From: Theristus sp. LFF4_11
Lineage: Eukaryota > Nematoda > Chromadorea > Monhysterida > Xyalidae
Assembly: GCA_030248135.1 (NCBI GenBank)
Contig: JASANC010003269.1
Location: forward strand, 1-64,000
Length of the DNA stretch: 64,000 bases
Direction of reading: 5' to 3'
Shown: piece by piece, positions 42,824 through 54,907 of the stretch
Layout of the letters: each line of letters begins with the position of its first letter
How positions within the stretch are numbered: the first letter of the stretch is position 1
Made by a program: the position numbers and the translations under genes
The notes under the pieces: model-generated
Told to the model about the DNA's origin: nothing
The model's database searches: none
Seen by the model: only the letters and a program-made list of their open reading frames with translations

Positions 42824-45800
42824 ATGACTGGATCTGGATTCAATTTTGTACACAATAAATTCGAACAAATGAAGCAATTTTCATGCAGAATAAAAAAGCG
42901 ACCGCTGCGTGCTGATGCTTGCGTGGCGTTGATTGAACTGACCGATTTTGAATTGCCGGGTATAGTGCCTTACCGAGCGCAAGCATCAAGCTGCACCGTA
43001 TCACATTATTTCGCAGTTGTTTTTGATTGTTCGTGCGTGAACAATAAAAAAGGTGAATAGCATCGCATCGCATGCAACTGAAGCGTCTGTTTTAAACCAT
43101 ATCCACGTAGTCACTGAATATTGCTTCATGAATGTCGCTTTACTGTAACGTGAATGCAGCGGTGTTTACAGATGGCGCGTTCGTTGACAGTGTTGTGCAA
43201 GCGCAGGGATCGAACTTGGCAAGACGGAAAGGTTGCATTCAAGTTTTCATTCAAGTTGTTTTTCTCCGAAGTGTTCATGGAGAATTTCGAACTCGCCGTT
43301 TTCAACGTTTGTGTGGCGGCTCAGATCAATCGCACGCTGGTCAGCGCAGGCAGCAAACTGTACGGCACCGTGGACACAGCGTGCACGGCCACTTGCTCAT
43401 CGCCTCATTATTTCTGGTTCAGACCGAATGGCAGCATTGCAGACGAGCTCACGAACGACATTGATGTCAGGTTATGTGCGCTTGACGAACCGCAAGTAAA
43501 AGTGTTTGTTAAAAATACGTCGCGTGACGTGACGCGCCTGAATCGAACAATGAGTACCGGAGTTTAAATAAAAGGAATGTTTTGACTTTGAGTGTTTCAA
43601 ACGTCTGAAGGACAGACGAACTCAGTCAACCGGTTCACTGTTTCTTTTGTTTTGAATCAATTTTTGCAAGCTTCTGCAAGAAAATAGAGTGAAAAATGTC
43701 CTCAATTACAAGTGGTTCACATCACATAGATCCTGAAACATACAAGCAAGCATTTTGCATACGGCGTAGAACAGACAACACGTCGCATGCGAAATCAAAG
43801 GTTCCAGTTGCCTTTTACACTGCGACTAATAGCGTAGCGTTGACAGTTTTGGCTGAAATGTTAACGCAAACAAGCAACTTGTATTTCTTTCACGGCTGCA
43901 AGTTTCAGCTCAAGGCGTTCCTTCAGTTCTCAATACTGGCCGTCTTCCTGTTGACATTTTCTAATCACCCTGTACATGTTTCAGCTCATTAACAGCAGTT
44001 GATGAAGCGAGTGTGCGCTTGCACATGTACGTGTTGTCGCCGTTTGGCAAACTGTTGCAAAGTACAGAGGGGCAAACATCGGTGACACTGCGGCGTGGCC
44101 GTATTGTTGATCTCAAACGAAATTCTTGCGGTTTGTTTGTGGACATCTCCAAATTGAAGCACTGTGCGAACGCACATGAAACAACTGTGCTTCTTGCAGA
44201 GAACCAGTTCGCGTTGGTCAGGTTCATTGACTACGGTGATCTACAGTGGATTCAGTTGTCGCAGTTGCGCGTGTTGCCCGACCGTTTGCACTGTTTTCCG
44301 TGGCAAGCACTGTTGTGTGCCGTGCCCAAGGTTGTGTTCTCAAATGCAATGAGCAAAGGACACTGAGATGAGTGATGTGTGGGTGGTTGCAGCTGCAGCC
44401 GGGGCACAGCGGCGTGCGCACTGCAGATGATCGCCTCACGTGGCCCCGTCGTGTTTGCCACAGATTCCGGCAGCTGATCGCTCGATATCAAAGCTTGCCG
44501 AATGCAACACTCTGCATCCGCTGCGGTGATCGTATACTCGGCGTTGCACACTTGGTTCACTGATGGCTCGCTTCTTTTGTTTTTTTTTCGAGCTTACAGA
44601 CAGACAAAAAATTGTAAATTACTATTGATGGCATTTCGCATTCGTTTTTCAGGTGGATCTGAACGTTGAGATCCGATTGGCGAATGGTAAAACGCACAGT
44701 TTATGTCTGGCGCAGCAGCTGCTGATGGAGTTTGACGACGATGCAACCGTGCAACTGTCATCCGATGTGTGCACGAATCTATGTAAACCGGAACATGACT
44801 CGGTACGCTTTTGAAGAATTGCGAGACAATCCGCTTCTGTTCTGCTATAAGTAGGTACATTTTTACCCCTGGTAAAACATCGATTTCGCTTATTTTTTGC
44901 ACAAAGCTACGTCCCAATATGAAAGTTCCGGCCCGTTTTTGGAAAAAAAATCAACCCCAACGTTTTCCTCATGCTTGCGACGTAGGGGAAGCCGAAAAAA
45001 TGCTATTTTCCCAACTTATAAAAGAGCTAATTTTAGAGACTCCCATTGAACGCCCATTGAGGTAACACCTCATTTTAGGAGCCCAGTCCACCGCAAAACC
45101 CAGACGACTTTCGTGACCGCGGCGTTGATTACTCGTTGATTCGTAAATTTTTGCTCAACCAAAATTCTGACGACGAAGAAAATTCGCGTGGATGCAGCTT
45201 AGCACAACCAGGTATCAGCTGTTATGAGCTGTGTGTACGTCAGCTGATTCAAGTGCTAATATGTTAATTTACGAAAACAGGATGCAGTGGAAATAGCGTG
45301 AACGAGCAGAGTGTCTGTGCGGTTGGTGGTGCCGACATCAACCGAGCAGTGGCCAGTGTGCCGTTGCTCAATCAAACGTCCACCACGAAGCGTCCTGAGC
45401 GAGCACGCTGTGGTTCGCCGACCTGGCGTCCCCTGCAGTACCATGTCTATACTGGCACCACTGACGCCACAAACGTAATCACACATGACCATTATGTGCG
45501 CCAGTTTCTCAGTCCCGAGCACGAATTTGAATTTGTGGTAGGTCTATGGTTTTTTATGTTTTTTTTTAATTATTCAAACCACGGAGGCGACCAAAACGTG
45601 CACATGACGTTTGTGACAAGACATGTGTGCGTGGTTATCTGAGAATGGCAGGCGGGCTGCATAGCACCAACGTTTAAGCGCTCACTTGGCTACGTGCAGC
45701 CTGGATGGTGCCAAATTGGTGCCACAATTTGCAGAGAGACGAAGTAATGAACAACAACAATGGCAGACAATCGCAGGTAAAAGCGCACATTCGCTGCACG

Positions 45801-47624
45801 GATCCGGTCGTTCCAACGCCGCACGCATTTTTTCTCACGGTCGCACCGTTTGGCGAGCCAGAGCGAATGGAACTGGAGGCCGAGCAGTGGCAGAGGCAGA
45901 TCGATCGGTGGTACAGAGGCAGCGCACAGCGGCGCACCGGACTCACGCTGCAGCACCTGCGCACGTTGACGCGCGTGCAACAGCCGATGCTCGGTGCGAC
46001 ACTGGCGCTGTGCATCGCACACTGTGCACGCTGCTTCTGGTTGACGCTCACTGATTGGTCTAAGCAGCTCGAGGCTGCAAATCAGCAGCCATATTCGAAA
46101 GCTGCAATGCACCAGTTGCGCGTGTTTCACAGTTTCGCTGCAACCAAGGCCATGCTGGCTGGCTGCTGTCGCTGTGTTGTGATCACTTGAACAAGTCATT
46201 GAAGCTGAATCTGAAACATTTGAAATCTCTTGTTTCACTCGTTGTTTACGAAAACAAACGGAAAAACCGTGCTTGTTCACTTGGTGCGCATGTTTCAGCA
46301 ATCCACGAGAAGCTGCCAGCGTTCAGCGATCTGTCAGCAGCGACACACACCAGTCAAATGGCATCGTCTGCGCTTGGCGTTGGCTATCAGCGTGTATGTT
46401 CAGCAGCAATGAATCTTCGAAAAAGTTCTCGTTGGCAAAAATAATGCAGTTTGAAAACTGCTTGTTGAATGCCGTTGTATTTTTTTTAAATTCTCTGTAA
46501 CATGTATGTATTTTACAGGTTGAATACTGTTGACTGAACAATTGTGAAACGTTCAGGTTCTTGTTTACTACGCGTATCAAGCGTCCAACAGACGGAACCA
46601 GGAGGTCGCGCGTGCACCGGTGCAGTTCAAAGTGGTTGCTGGTGACTATGAGCTTGATGGCGACTACCACAATGTGTACTGCCTCGTTAGATACCTCGAC
46701 TGCGGTGGCCTGGCGCGCGTGCAGTGGCGCCATCTGCTGCGCATCCATCACAAGTATAATATTCTCCAATAGACTGCCGCACAATAAACGCGCAAACACT
46801 ATTTAGTCTTTGTCCGCACCCACAGACGTCGTTCTAAATCCCGTGCGCAAACTAAGTGTCCGTAATGCGTTAAGATAGCACACACGACACGATTTCTAAA
46901 TCGCGTCGCCATTCTTTTAGTGTCGTGTGCGTACGCACAAAAAACTAATAGCTAAATCGCCCGTTAACACGGCTTCTCTGTCCTACCAAACGTTTTCGAG
47001 AACGTCGCACGTTGAGTCACCGTGGTCTGTTGCAGACACACAGAGCGTGCGCCGTATTGTCTGCTCGCGTCGTTGTACGGTGTGCAGCCGCCACCAGCCC
47101 CTCCGTCAGACGGCCACTTCACAATCAGCCAAAGTGTGTCGTTCGACAGCACAGTGAGCCGTGCGTTCGCCGACCTGGTCGAAAACGACTGTGTCCTACG
47201 GGCAGTGTTCATGCCGCTCGAAGCAATGTACAGTTGCTCAGATGCTGTGAAAATGTCTACTCGGCGCGGTATGGCGCCATCAGAAACATGCAAGTTCTGT
47301 TGTGCAATTTCTTTTAGTGAGTCCCGTGATACGTTGTGGATGTCAACGAGCGGGCCTGGCCAAGGTGCAGAGCCTTTGCCAAACGCGCTGCCACAGACCA
47401 CCCAGTTGGTCGACATTTCATCGTACCAGTTTCGCTGGTTTTCAAATCAACAAATTACTACTGGTGTGGACCCAAACGAAACATCGCTGAGAAAGGTTGG
47501 TAGATGTTTTTGAAACCGAAATTAACAGTCGTGCGCTTGTGTTTTGTTTTGCCATTGATATTGGTGTCCGTGCATTTTGCAGATCTTGGCTACTTTGCAA
47601 CTGATCAGAGAAAACGGTTCATAA
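42824..47624 (+). CDS. Two-Tudor-domain protein (TDRD-like)
   Basis: Thirteen exons: 42824-43052, 43160-43189, 43272-43470, 43985-44330, 44399-44554, 44653-44802, 45079-45211, 45281-45537, 45735-45993, 46299-46393, 46557-46753, 47036-47495, 47583-47624; about 850 residues. Tudor domains of this extended type bind symmetrically dimethylated arginine, often on Piwi proteins in germ granules. Domain 1 (about 100-290) has SSPHYFWFRP, ALVRFIDYGDLQ (about 230-241) and LRVLPDRLHCFPWQALLCAV. Domain 2 (about 475-720) has PTPHAFFLTV, CLVRYLDCGGL (about 660-670) and APYCLLASLYGV. Between them is a polar, acidic linker (DDEENSRG). All phases agree. Exons 2 and 3 are the least certain. The specific TDRD orthologue cannot be decided by eye. 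Confidence 0.8.
46810..46965. repeat. Dispersed repeat in a Tudor-gene intron
   Basis: GTCGTTCTAAATCCCGTGCG here is the reverse complement of sequence near 1452-1475 in the tandem block at the left end of the window. CGTGTGCGTACGCAC nearby also recalls that block. Confidence 0.5.
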
Positions 47625-48298
47625 AGTGCTTAAGAACAAATCAGTATTCTGCCAACATTTTTTTGCAATCTTGCCTCAGCCTTTTGATTCGTCGTCACAT
47701 TTTATCAAATCACGTGTAACGTACAGTATGGCCGAATAAATGAGGCAGTCCATCAAGGCGGGATCAGCCGCAGACAAGGAGTTGTCTTTTTCAAAAAAGC
47801 CAACGTAATTCCCAATCATGTGTACAAGGGATAAAGAATGAACAGAATAGCGCGGATAATCCATTAGTTTAAAAAAACGCGTCAAATTTGGCACACAATT
47901 CAGTTTCTGAACGTCTTTTTTCTTTCATTCAAAATTCGCGCGCTCCTTGCACCCTGAAAAAAGCTGCCATGTTTAACCGGCCATACCGTATAACCCTATT
48001 GGTCGCTATTCAAGTTACGTGTATATGCAATGCGTTGTTACAAAAAAGTATTACTTATTTTGTTTGATTTGTGCAAAATGTCTCTGTGCGTGCTTGTTTC
48101 ATTTCTTTCACAGGCTCACGCTGAAAATGAAAACAAAAAAACAACGAAAAAAGGCAAGGCGCTCGATTGAACAGTTGTAGTTCGGTTGTTTTATGCAAAT
48201 TATTCCTCGGAGCCTTGAAGTTACAACAATAACAATGAACAAAGTGCAAAGCAACCAGCAAATGCTAAGAACAGTTGATGAGAACGAGCATTGCTTGT
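47625..48298. other. Intergenic between convergent genes
   Basis: It holds MITE family A copy 3 (47722-48000) and A/T-rich sequence towards the stop of the cyclin gene. No gene supported. Confidence 0.5.
47722..48000. mobile_element. MITE family A, copy 3
   Basis: TA-CAGTATGGCCGAATAAAT at the left and CCGGCCATACCG-TA at the right, the best preserved tips of the three copies. It may supply AATAAA for the end of the Tudor transcript. Confidence 0.8.
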
Positions 48299-49927
48299 TC
48301 AACGCGCGCCAGTGCTCGATGCATCGTCACGCTCATAGACCTCCCTGATGAGCTCGTTGGTGACCGAGTGCAGTTTGGCAGCATGACAGCTGTCATCAAA
48401 CAGTCTCCACCAAGGGTAGCGGCTGTCAGCGTCCGCCAGTGGAACCTGCTCAGACGAAGCTGCATTTCTGTGTCGTTGTCCCCATCAGCACTGCACGCTG
48501 GTCAACCGTTGCAGTGGCCTGCAGTCGAACTCTAAATTATAGGCAAACGTGATGCATGCATTCTGTGCAGGCATTTCTGTGGAGGCGGAGTTGGGTTTGC
48601 ACAGAATGCGTGCTTCACGTGATCGCCAACTAAGCTGATTGCCTATAATATAGAGTTCGACTGTAGCAGATTATATGCAAAAAACGTGGTGCATTGTGTA
48701 AACTGTCGAACCTTGACGTTGAACGTGTCCATTGCAATGTTGATACAGGCCAGTGCAATGGTCGCTGGCTGATGTCGCTCAATCACCTGCAACGACAGTA
48801 ATGACTGCTTTGCCATCAAATTGCTAATGCTGACTTCTACGAATGAACGTGTGGCGAGTGCACTGTTACACACCTTGGGGCAAGTGTAGCTGTCGCGCAG
48901 CACCGCCACCGCCACCGTTGCTATTGGGGCACTATGCCACACATCCGTTGGCAGCCAGTTGTGCAGCGCATCCAAATAGTGCATCAGGTATCTGCATTGT
49001 AATTTGGAAATCGCATCGCGTTATTTCTCCGTTATTTGGCAATCAGTTCAATTGGCCATCACCAATATGCGAGTTCAATTCAAAGTACAGCCCATCATTA
49101 ATGAGAACATTGGAACTAGGAAAAACACCTGTGTGGGTGGTCAACGTGAACGCGAAATGCCAGCTGACGCAGCAACAAATGCTCGAAGCGGCCGATCGAC
49201 TCGCGCACGTCCCAGTAGGTCTCGCCCACCTCAAGCTCGTCTGCGTCGTCTTTGTGCAGAATTCTGTGGTTAGTTGCAGAGCAGTATTAGCTGTGATGCA
49301 GAGGAATGATCTCATCTCAAGACGTTGCACTCTGACAGACCACAGTCAGGTTGCACAGACAAAGTGCAGCAGCGAGCATGGCAGTTTGTGCGTTGACGTG
49401 TTTGTGCAACATCACTGTGTTATAAAAGAATGCAGACTCCAGCACATTCGCTGTTTCGTATCGACCCCGTGATTACCTGTAGCAGACGTTGGTGACGTCA
49501 CGAATTTTCAAAAAATCCTCCTCGACCTTTCCAGCCAAATAAAGGCACGTGGCAGCGAGCGTCTGCACAACGAAAGGCAGGCTTGATGATGAGAACGGTT
49601 TTTTTGTGAAAAAACTCATTTTTTGTGAAAAACGCACGAATGGGCAGTACTGGTCAGCATTCGATATCGACGCACACTGCTGCTGCTCCTGTAGTTTTTC
49701 GAACGATCGATAGAAGCGGTGACACAAAACGGACGCCGTAGCGACAGTCGTTGCACGGGCCTCGAGCTTGATGCCTGTAGCAATGATGTGATCATAAACG
49801 TTAATAATCGTCCTGCCTGCAGACAGTTGACACAATGTATTCATCTTTGGTTCTTACCAGCTTCATAAATGAAGAGGTACACATCGCGAGATATTTGCGA
49901 CATCGTTTGTTTGTAGCCCCTGGACAT
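48299..49927 (-). CDS. CCNQ: Cyclin Q (FAM58A family), activator of CDK10
   Basis: Seven exons: 49858-49927, 49638-49774, 49477-49562, 49129-49263, 48874-48991, 48712-48786, 48299-48445; 255 residues (human 248). Cyclin Q pairs with CDK10. The chain reads MSRGYKQTMSQISRDVYLFI, EAGIKLEARATTVATASVL, then the cyclin-box signature CLYLAGKVEEDFLKIRDVTN, LLLRQLAFRVHVDHPHRYLM, VAVLRDSYTCPK, PATIALACINIA and a C-terminal YPWWRLFDD block, all in the FAM58A order. All phases agree. A small mariner-like MITE lies in the last intron. The start follows from the first exon joining in phase to EAG-IKL. Confidence 0.92.
48522..48663. mobile_element. Mariner-like MITE (142 bp) in the last CCNQ intron
   Basis: CAGTCGAACTCTA at the left and TAGAGTTCGACTG at the right are exact inverted repeats, extending inward as ATTATAGGCAA and TTGCCTATAAT. 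The right flank is TA; the left is TG. A second inverted pair inside (GCATTCTGTGC and GCACAGAATGC) suggests a nested fold-back. Related tips occur in the tandem repeat near 32300 and 32600. Confidence 0.8.
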
Positions 49928-50118
49928 GATTGGGTAGCAGCAGTGGAGTGTTTACACACACTTTTAACTTTGCAATAAGCCATTCAAAACACAATGGTCT
50001 GATGTTGTTAAACAGATCATATCAAGAGTGAAGAGTTCCGTCACAGTGCACTGCATTTTTTATCCGACAAAAACAAAAATGTGTAGAGGAATTGAAAACC
50101 TAAAAAGCGACAAGTGAA

Positions 50119-51290
50119 TCACAGTTTTGTTTGCACCATTGCGATCACTGAGTCGACAGTGTTGTAGATCAGTTGAATGTCGTTTGCAGTGCTCATCAAA
50201 TGGTTGCCTTCTTTCCTCAACAGCACGTCAACGTCTGTGGATGCCACTCTTTCTGCTATCGTTATGGAGTTCTGCAAAAACAGGTTGCTGTGGTGACCAC
50301 TAACTGACAGGCCATTTTAAACTTTATCATTTCGATTCAGCTTTACAAAAGCTTCAACAACTTGAAATGGGGCAACATCGTCAGCCATGCAGTGCAGCAA
50401 ACGTAAAGGACAACGCAGAGGCACGGTCTGTTCGTGTGCCAGGATGTTCAATGCTGTGCCTTCTTCAATCAGTCGTTTGTTCACTGGAATCGGTTGGTGG
50501 ACACTCGCTAGATGCACGATTTCACCTGCCTCGTAACGCGCACGATCCTGGGTTTTTAGTGAACCGGTCAACTTACGACATTCCCACCATCAGATACAGA
50601 AGAGAGCTGGCATCACCATCAGTGCCCTGCCCCTCTCGAACATAAAACGAAAAAGTTTGTTGAACATTGCGAAACAGCTCGCACCTCATCTGACAGGTCG
50701 GTTTGCATCAATTTTGCAAAACGTTCAGTGAAGCCAACCGACGCGGAAATGGTGACAATTGCAGCAACGCGCTGTGGACGTTGCATTGCTGCCAACAGAG
50801 CCATCCATGCACCCATGCTCGAGCCTACCAAAATCTGACACAAAACACATTGATTCAAATTTGAACATCATGAGCAGTTGAGTCCCCTACAGCATGAAAC
50901 TAAGCCACAAAATTTTCCAAATGTAGCTGTTCAGGTTCCGTCAAACTGTAAATCATAGACAACCAGGTGATTGGTGATTCACTGTACCTGCGGGCCTTCA
51001 GTCAACTGATCAAGCACAGTGAGTACATCATCCTTCCACTGTTGCATGCTCCATTTCGTTGCAATGTCTTTATCAACCGAGTCGCCTTTGTCCGTGTAGT
51101 CAAAGCTCACAAACGGATGCCCCTTGGCGCTCAGGTGTTGCCGCAGCGCACTTGGTTTTGTGCCGTTTTTGTTTGACAAGAAACCACCGCAATAGACAAT
51201 GCCCGGTTGTTTTGCGCCTGCCGTGCGAATGTAGGCAAGCGCTGGCAGGCCTGCGACTGACCGTGGCAGAGTGGAGAACGACGATGCCAT
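50119..51290 (-). CDS. ABHD10: Alpha/beta hydrolase, ABHD10-like
   Basis: Exons: 50988-51290, 50685-50834, 50323-50547, 50119-50271; 276 residues from the ATG at 51290. The frame is open further up to 51509. ABHD10 is a mitochondrial serine hydrolase that removes S-acyl groups and cleaves acyl-glucuronides. Seen: IVYCGGFLSNKNGTK (oxyanion-hole strand), FVSFDYTDKGDS, the nucleophile elbow VGSSMGAW, CPLRLLHCMADDVAP with the catalytic Asp, and RKEGNHLMST with the catalytic His. Exons are all in phase 0. In LRLLHC the usual LLHG Gly is Cys. A short extra exon near 50600 is possible but would need introns of about 40 nt, so I left it out. I prefer the start at 51290 because a TBCE poly(A) signal lies at 51445-51450. 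Confidence 0.85.
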
Positions 51291-51444
51291 CGATTGATGC
51301 TGCGGTGATTGAGATTGGCAGATAGGCTGATTTTTGGCAGTGTTGTTGCAAAAGTATGCCGTTGCGGTGTGGCCGCAAGTGAACACATGATGCAATTCAG
51401 TCAATGTTTCCTGCTTGCCGAGGCGTCCAGTGTAATGCACTTGT

Positions 51445-51450
51445 TTTATT
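51445..51450 (-). terminator. Poly(A) signal of TBCE in the TBCE-ABHD10 gap
   Basis: AATAAA on the minus strand about 100 bp after the TBCE stop (51549-51551) and about 155 bp before the ABHD10 start. Acceptor-like AG sites (for example aaaaatcag and tcaccgcag) lie between it and that start. Confidence 0.5.
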
Positions 51451-51548
51451 GACGACGAAGAACAATGATAAAGCTGTTCGTGCATGTGTGATGAAGCAGC
51501 GAAACACAATATTTACACGCGTGAAACAGAATGAAAGTGCCAAATGTA

Positions 51549-54518
51549 TCACAGTGTGCTGACATGCAACCGGTCGCCACTTTCCATGCAGAAATACTGC
51601 AGTTGGCGCAGATCGTTGTCGAGCACGATTTGGTAACCGGGCTGAATAACGCAACGACCATGAAGTGCACAACATTTTGTACGCACTTTCACACACGTTC
51701 GGAGCTGCAGCATCTGCTGGTATGAGACACCGACCTGTTTCTTCGGCTCATAATGAAGAACGACAGATCGCGGCGGCAGTCGGCACAGCCGAGACGCCAA
51801 GGCACGCAGTTTACCAACGGTCATCAACGCTGAACAAGGCACAAGCTTGCAAAAAGTCGCCACACAATTTGTAGTTTTGTACGATAGGATAGCAGACCTG
51901 GCACTTGTTTCTGGACGGGCAGCTTGAGGCTGTCCGATGAAAACTCGAGTGCAATCAAGCGATCTTTGAGCACGCCCGTCTTTTGTGCGCTGTCAATCTC
52001 AGATTTGTCCGGTGCACCGTACACTGCAAACGAGGACAAACACACCAAATACAACAACAGCAACGTCTACCATCACTATAAAACCGGATTTCTCACTCGA
52101 TATCAAGTGCAAGTAACGGGGATGCTGCGCGTTGAACTGTTGCATTTTGTCAGCGTCATTGCTTGCATTCATCCACTCGTTACCGAACCGTTTCAAATAG
52201 TCGATCTCTGCACCGCGGCGCTCTGCCAGTGGGATCTGAAAACTGAGCAATCAGACGTGTTCAGTTGGTTGATGGCGACGCACACAGGAAACACGAGCAG
52301 ACTCGGTGCAACCTGTTGTCGATCGAGCATCTGCAGCCGACTGAGACGTGCAATGATCAACTGACGCACGGTGTCACACGCAAACGCGCTCGTCACGGGG
52401 TTGCCCTGCAGCACAACACGACGCAGACACCGCAGACGCTCCAGTGCATCGATCGACGCCCACTGGCAGAGCAAAACAAACAAACATACTGGACACTGTT
52501 GGTGATACGTCTGTCAAGAACATCAACGCACGTCTTGAATCTGGCAGCCTCTGAGGAACAGCTCTTCCAGCTTTGGAAACGGCTGATCTGCCGTCTCATC
52601 AAATCGTACGGCGCTGATTGGATTGCGGGACAGGTTGAGTGAATTTAGGCTGTTTGTGAAGGTAGCATCAATCGCAATCAAGAGCCAAAAGAAAACGGTG
52701 AATAATAACTGATTACTTTGGCAACGCAAATAACGACGATATATCAGTCCACTGCGAAATGCAATTTTCTTCCAGGTCTAAGTTCTTCAAATTGGACAGA
52801 AGCTGCGCCTCGTTTCCAAGGCGCACCGATGAAATTCGATTATGGCAGAGACCGAGCACTTCCAAATTCGGAAACAGTTCAAGCACGCCCATCACCTAAA
52901 CAGTAAATGTACAGGGTGGACAAGATGGCTTGTTGAGTCTGCTTCAATTGAACTTGTTGAGTCTGCTTGTTGAGTTTTGGACTGAAATTTGAAACACTGC
53001 TTGAGAAATGTCTGATTGTGTTAAAATTTTAAAAAATTTAAAAAGTTCAGTCTCAAAGCACAGCAACACATCGAACTCCAACGTTCCAAATCGTCAGTCT
53101 CGTACGCACCCATTAACGTCAATCCGCGCGTTTTTCAGTTTTATTTGTTTTTTTTCAATTTGATAAAAAACGTCACAGCTTTTATTTTTTTGGTTATGTT
53201 TTTTAGACTAAACTATTTTTTTGAAAAAAAATCACAAATTAGAAGTGGAAAATTGAATCATTTGGAATGGAACAATTTTAGCCGTTGACAAACCCCAAAA
53301 CTAGCTGAAACAAATGAGAACAACCAAAAATGCAGCATGTTTTTGGATTTGCAAAGACCTCTCGTTAGCTTTAAACCAAGAAACAAGTGTGCATTTATTC
53401 GATTTTTTAACCTTGACTTAAAATTGTTGCTGTGCATCCAGATCCAATTTTTTTAGTTTTCCAACAAAATACATTTCTCAAGGGTGTTCCAAATTTCTTG
53501 CCAAAGTCTTGATACACACTCGAGAACGAGTCGTTTTGTCCAATATAGTTTTTTTGCAACCATCACAAGGCTGAATGAAATGAATATGGGGCCTTGAACA
53601 ACACACACACACCTGACTCCAGTGAAAGTTGATGTCGTTCATGATCAACGCTTTCAGTTTCGCACACGGCTGCATCGCTGACACATCGCACAACGGGCGC
53701 AAACGATTCTTGCTGCAACAACGATCTGCATAACGAGCAGTTCTCGTGCTCATTGACGTTACTTACTTTCTCTTATTCAAGCGCCCACCTTAAGTTTATG
53801 ATTTTCAACTTTGGCAGCGCGTTTGCAATGGCGACAACGTGTGACCAGTGTGTGAGCAGGTTGTCACTGATGTCCAGCAGCTCACAACGGCACAAATGTG
53901 TCGCCAGCTGCTCTGTATCACCACAGCTGCTCACGTTCATACTGTCAAGCACCACGTGGCGCAATTTGTCGTACAAACTGCAAAAACACGCACTGACACT
54001 GTGAGTGACATGGCAGTTCAATAAAAGCATTCAGTCCAACGACACATGGTGCCGCACTCAACAATCGCCAACCGTTGCATGTCCGAGATCTTCTGCATGC
54101 CAACGAGCTGGATGTGTTTGCTGCCAATGGTGCAGTCATCGTTCAGTGGAGTCACAGTGTCGCCGTATCGTGCCGCAACTGCCTCGAACACGTCACAGCC
54201 AGCGTCCGCCTTCTCACGACGCACAAAGGACGCCGCTGTCGGGCTGGATGACCTGAATGCGTGCAACATCAGAGAAACCGTTTGAAAAAATCGTTTTGAA
54301 CATTTCACATTTGATTCAACTTTTGAACATCGTATGACCGACTCGCATGCAAAGTATCGCTGGCCACCGTAGGTTCCGTCGTGTTTGCCGCGATCAGGGT
54401 CATCCCACTCGACACCGAGCCAGTCGCCTTTGAACGAGTGCACTGCTCCGATGTAGCGCACAGTGGCGCGCTGCTCTCCCACCAGCACTCGACTGCCGAC
54501 CGACACGCAGCCACTCAT
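51549..54518 (-). CDS. TBCE: Tubulin-specific chaperone E (tubulin-binding cofactor E)
   Basis: Eleven exons: 54343-54518, 54046-54252, 53789-53977, 53613-53712, 52717-52895, 52532-52649, 52313-52462, 52097-52235, 51898-52023, 51735-51829, 51549-51641; 523 residues (human 527). TBCE binds alpha-tubulin during heterodimer assembly and can take dimers apart. Seen: an N-terminal CAP-Gly domain (VGSRVLVGEQRATVRYIGAV, WLGVEWDDPDRGKHDG), leucine-rich repeats (LLDISDNLLTHW, LEVLGLCHNRIS, LKNLDLEENCIS, LNSLNLSRNPIS), the post-LRR block AERRGAEIDYLKRFGNEWM with HPRYLHL, and a C-terminal ubiquitin-like domain ending MESGDRLHVSTL. All phases agree. The start is the ATG before SGCVSVGSRV. Confidence 0.95.
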
Positions 54519-54907
54519 GACAACTACGAACGCTGCGTTGCTTCGTGCATCATACAGTTCTCGCAACAGTAATGCTATCACTAAACAGCATCTGCATCAC
54601 AGCCAACAACAACCTTGAGTCGTAGCCAACAAACGATCTCTTCTTAGTGTTATTTCATTGTTTCTTAGTGATCAACCAGCGCTATAACATCTAATACAGT
54701 TACCATAAGTCACACAAAAGCTAATCACTCGCCACACCCGTCAAATTCGACGATTTGCCCGTTATGGCCAAGTTTCTGTGTAATTCGTTCACCAAATCAC
54801 AATCTGATCACGACACAAACACACAATATGTATGATTCACGTGCAATGCAGTACAGTCAATCAGTAGGTTGCGCATAATGTGGGTTTCGCAGCAGTAAGG
54901 GTGAATC
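54519..54907. other. Gap between FBXO7 and TBCE (same strand)
   Basis: 389 bp; no AATAAA seen on the minus strand and no ORF. It must hold the end of the FBXO7 transcript and the start of TBCE. Confidence 0.5.

Noticed and set aside
43696..43992. Plus-strand frame starting MSSITSGSHHIDPETY
   Set aside because: It lies inside an intron of the Tudor gene. Flanking exons join in phase 2/1 and continue the Tudor domain without it.
45690..46301. 203-codon minus-strand open frame
   Set aside because: It is antisense to Tudor-gene exons 9 and 10. The plus-strand frame carries the Tudor motifs and agreeing phases.
46964..47416. 150-codon minus-strand frame across the end of the Tudor gene
   Set aside because: The plus-strand exon joins in phase (AA|A) to the preceding Tudor exon and continues the domain; the minus frame has no such support.
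50567..50620. Possible extra ABHD10 exon (GTDGDASSLLYLM)
   Set aside because: Including it needs introns of about 40 and 64 nt, while direct joining of exons 2 and 4 is in phase with a normal 137 nt intron.
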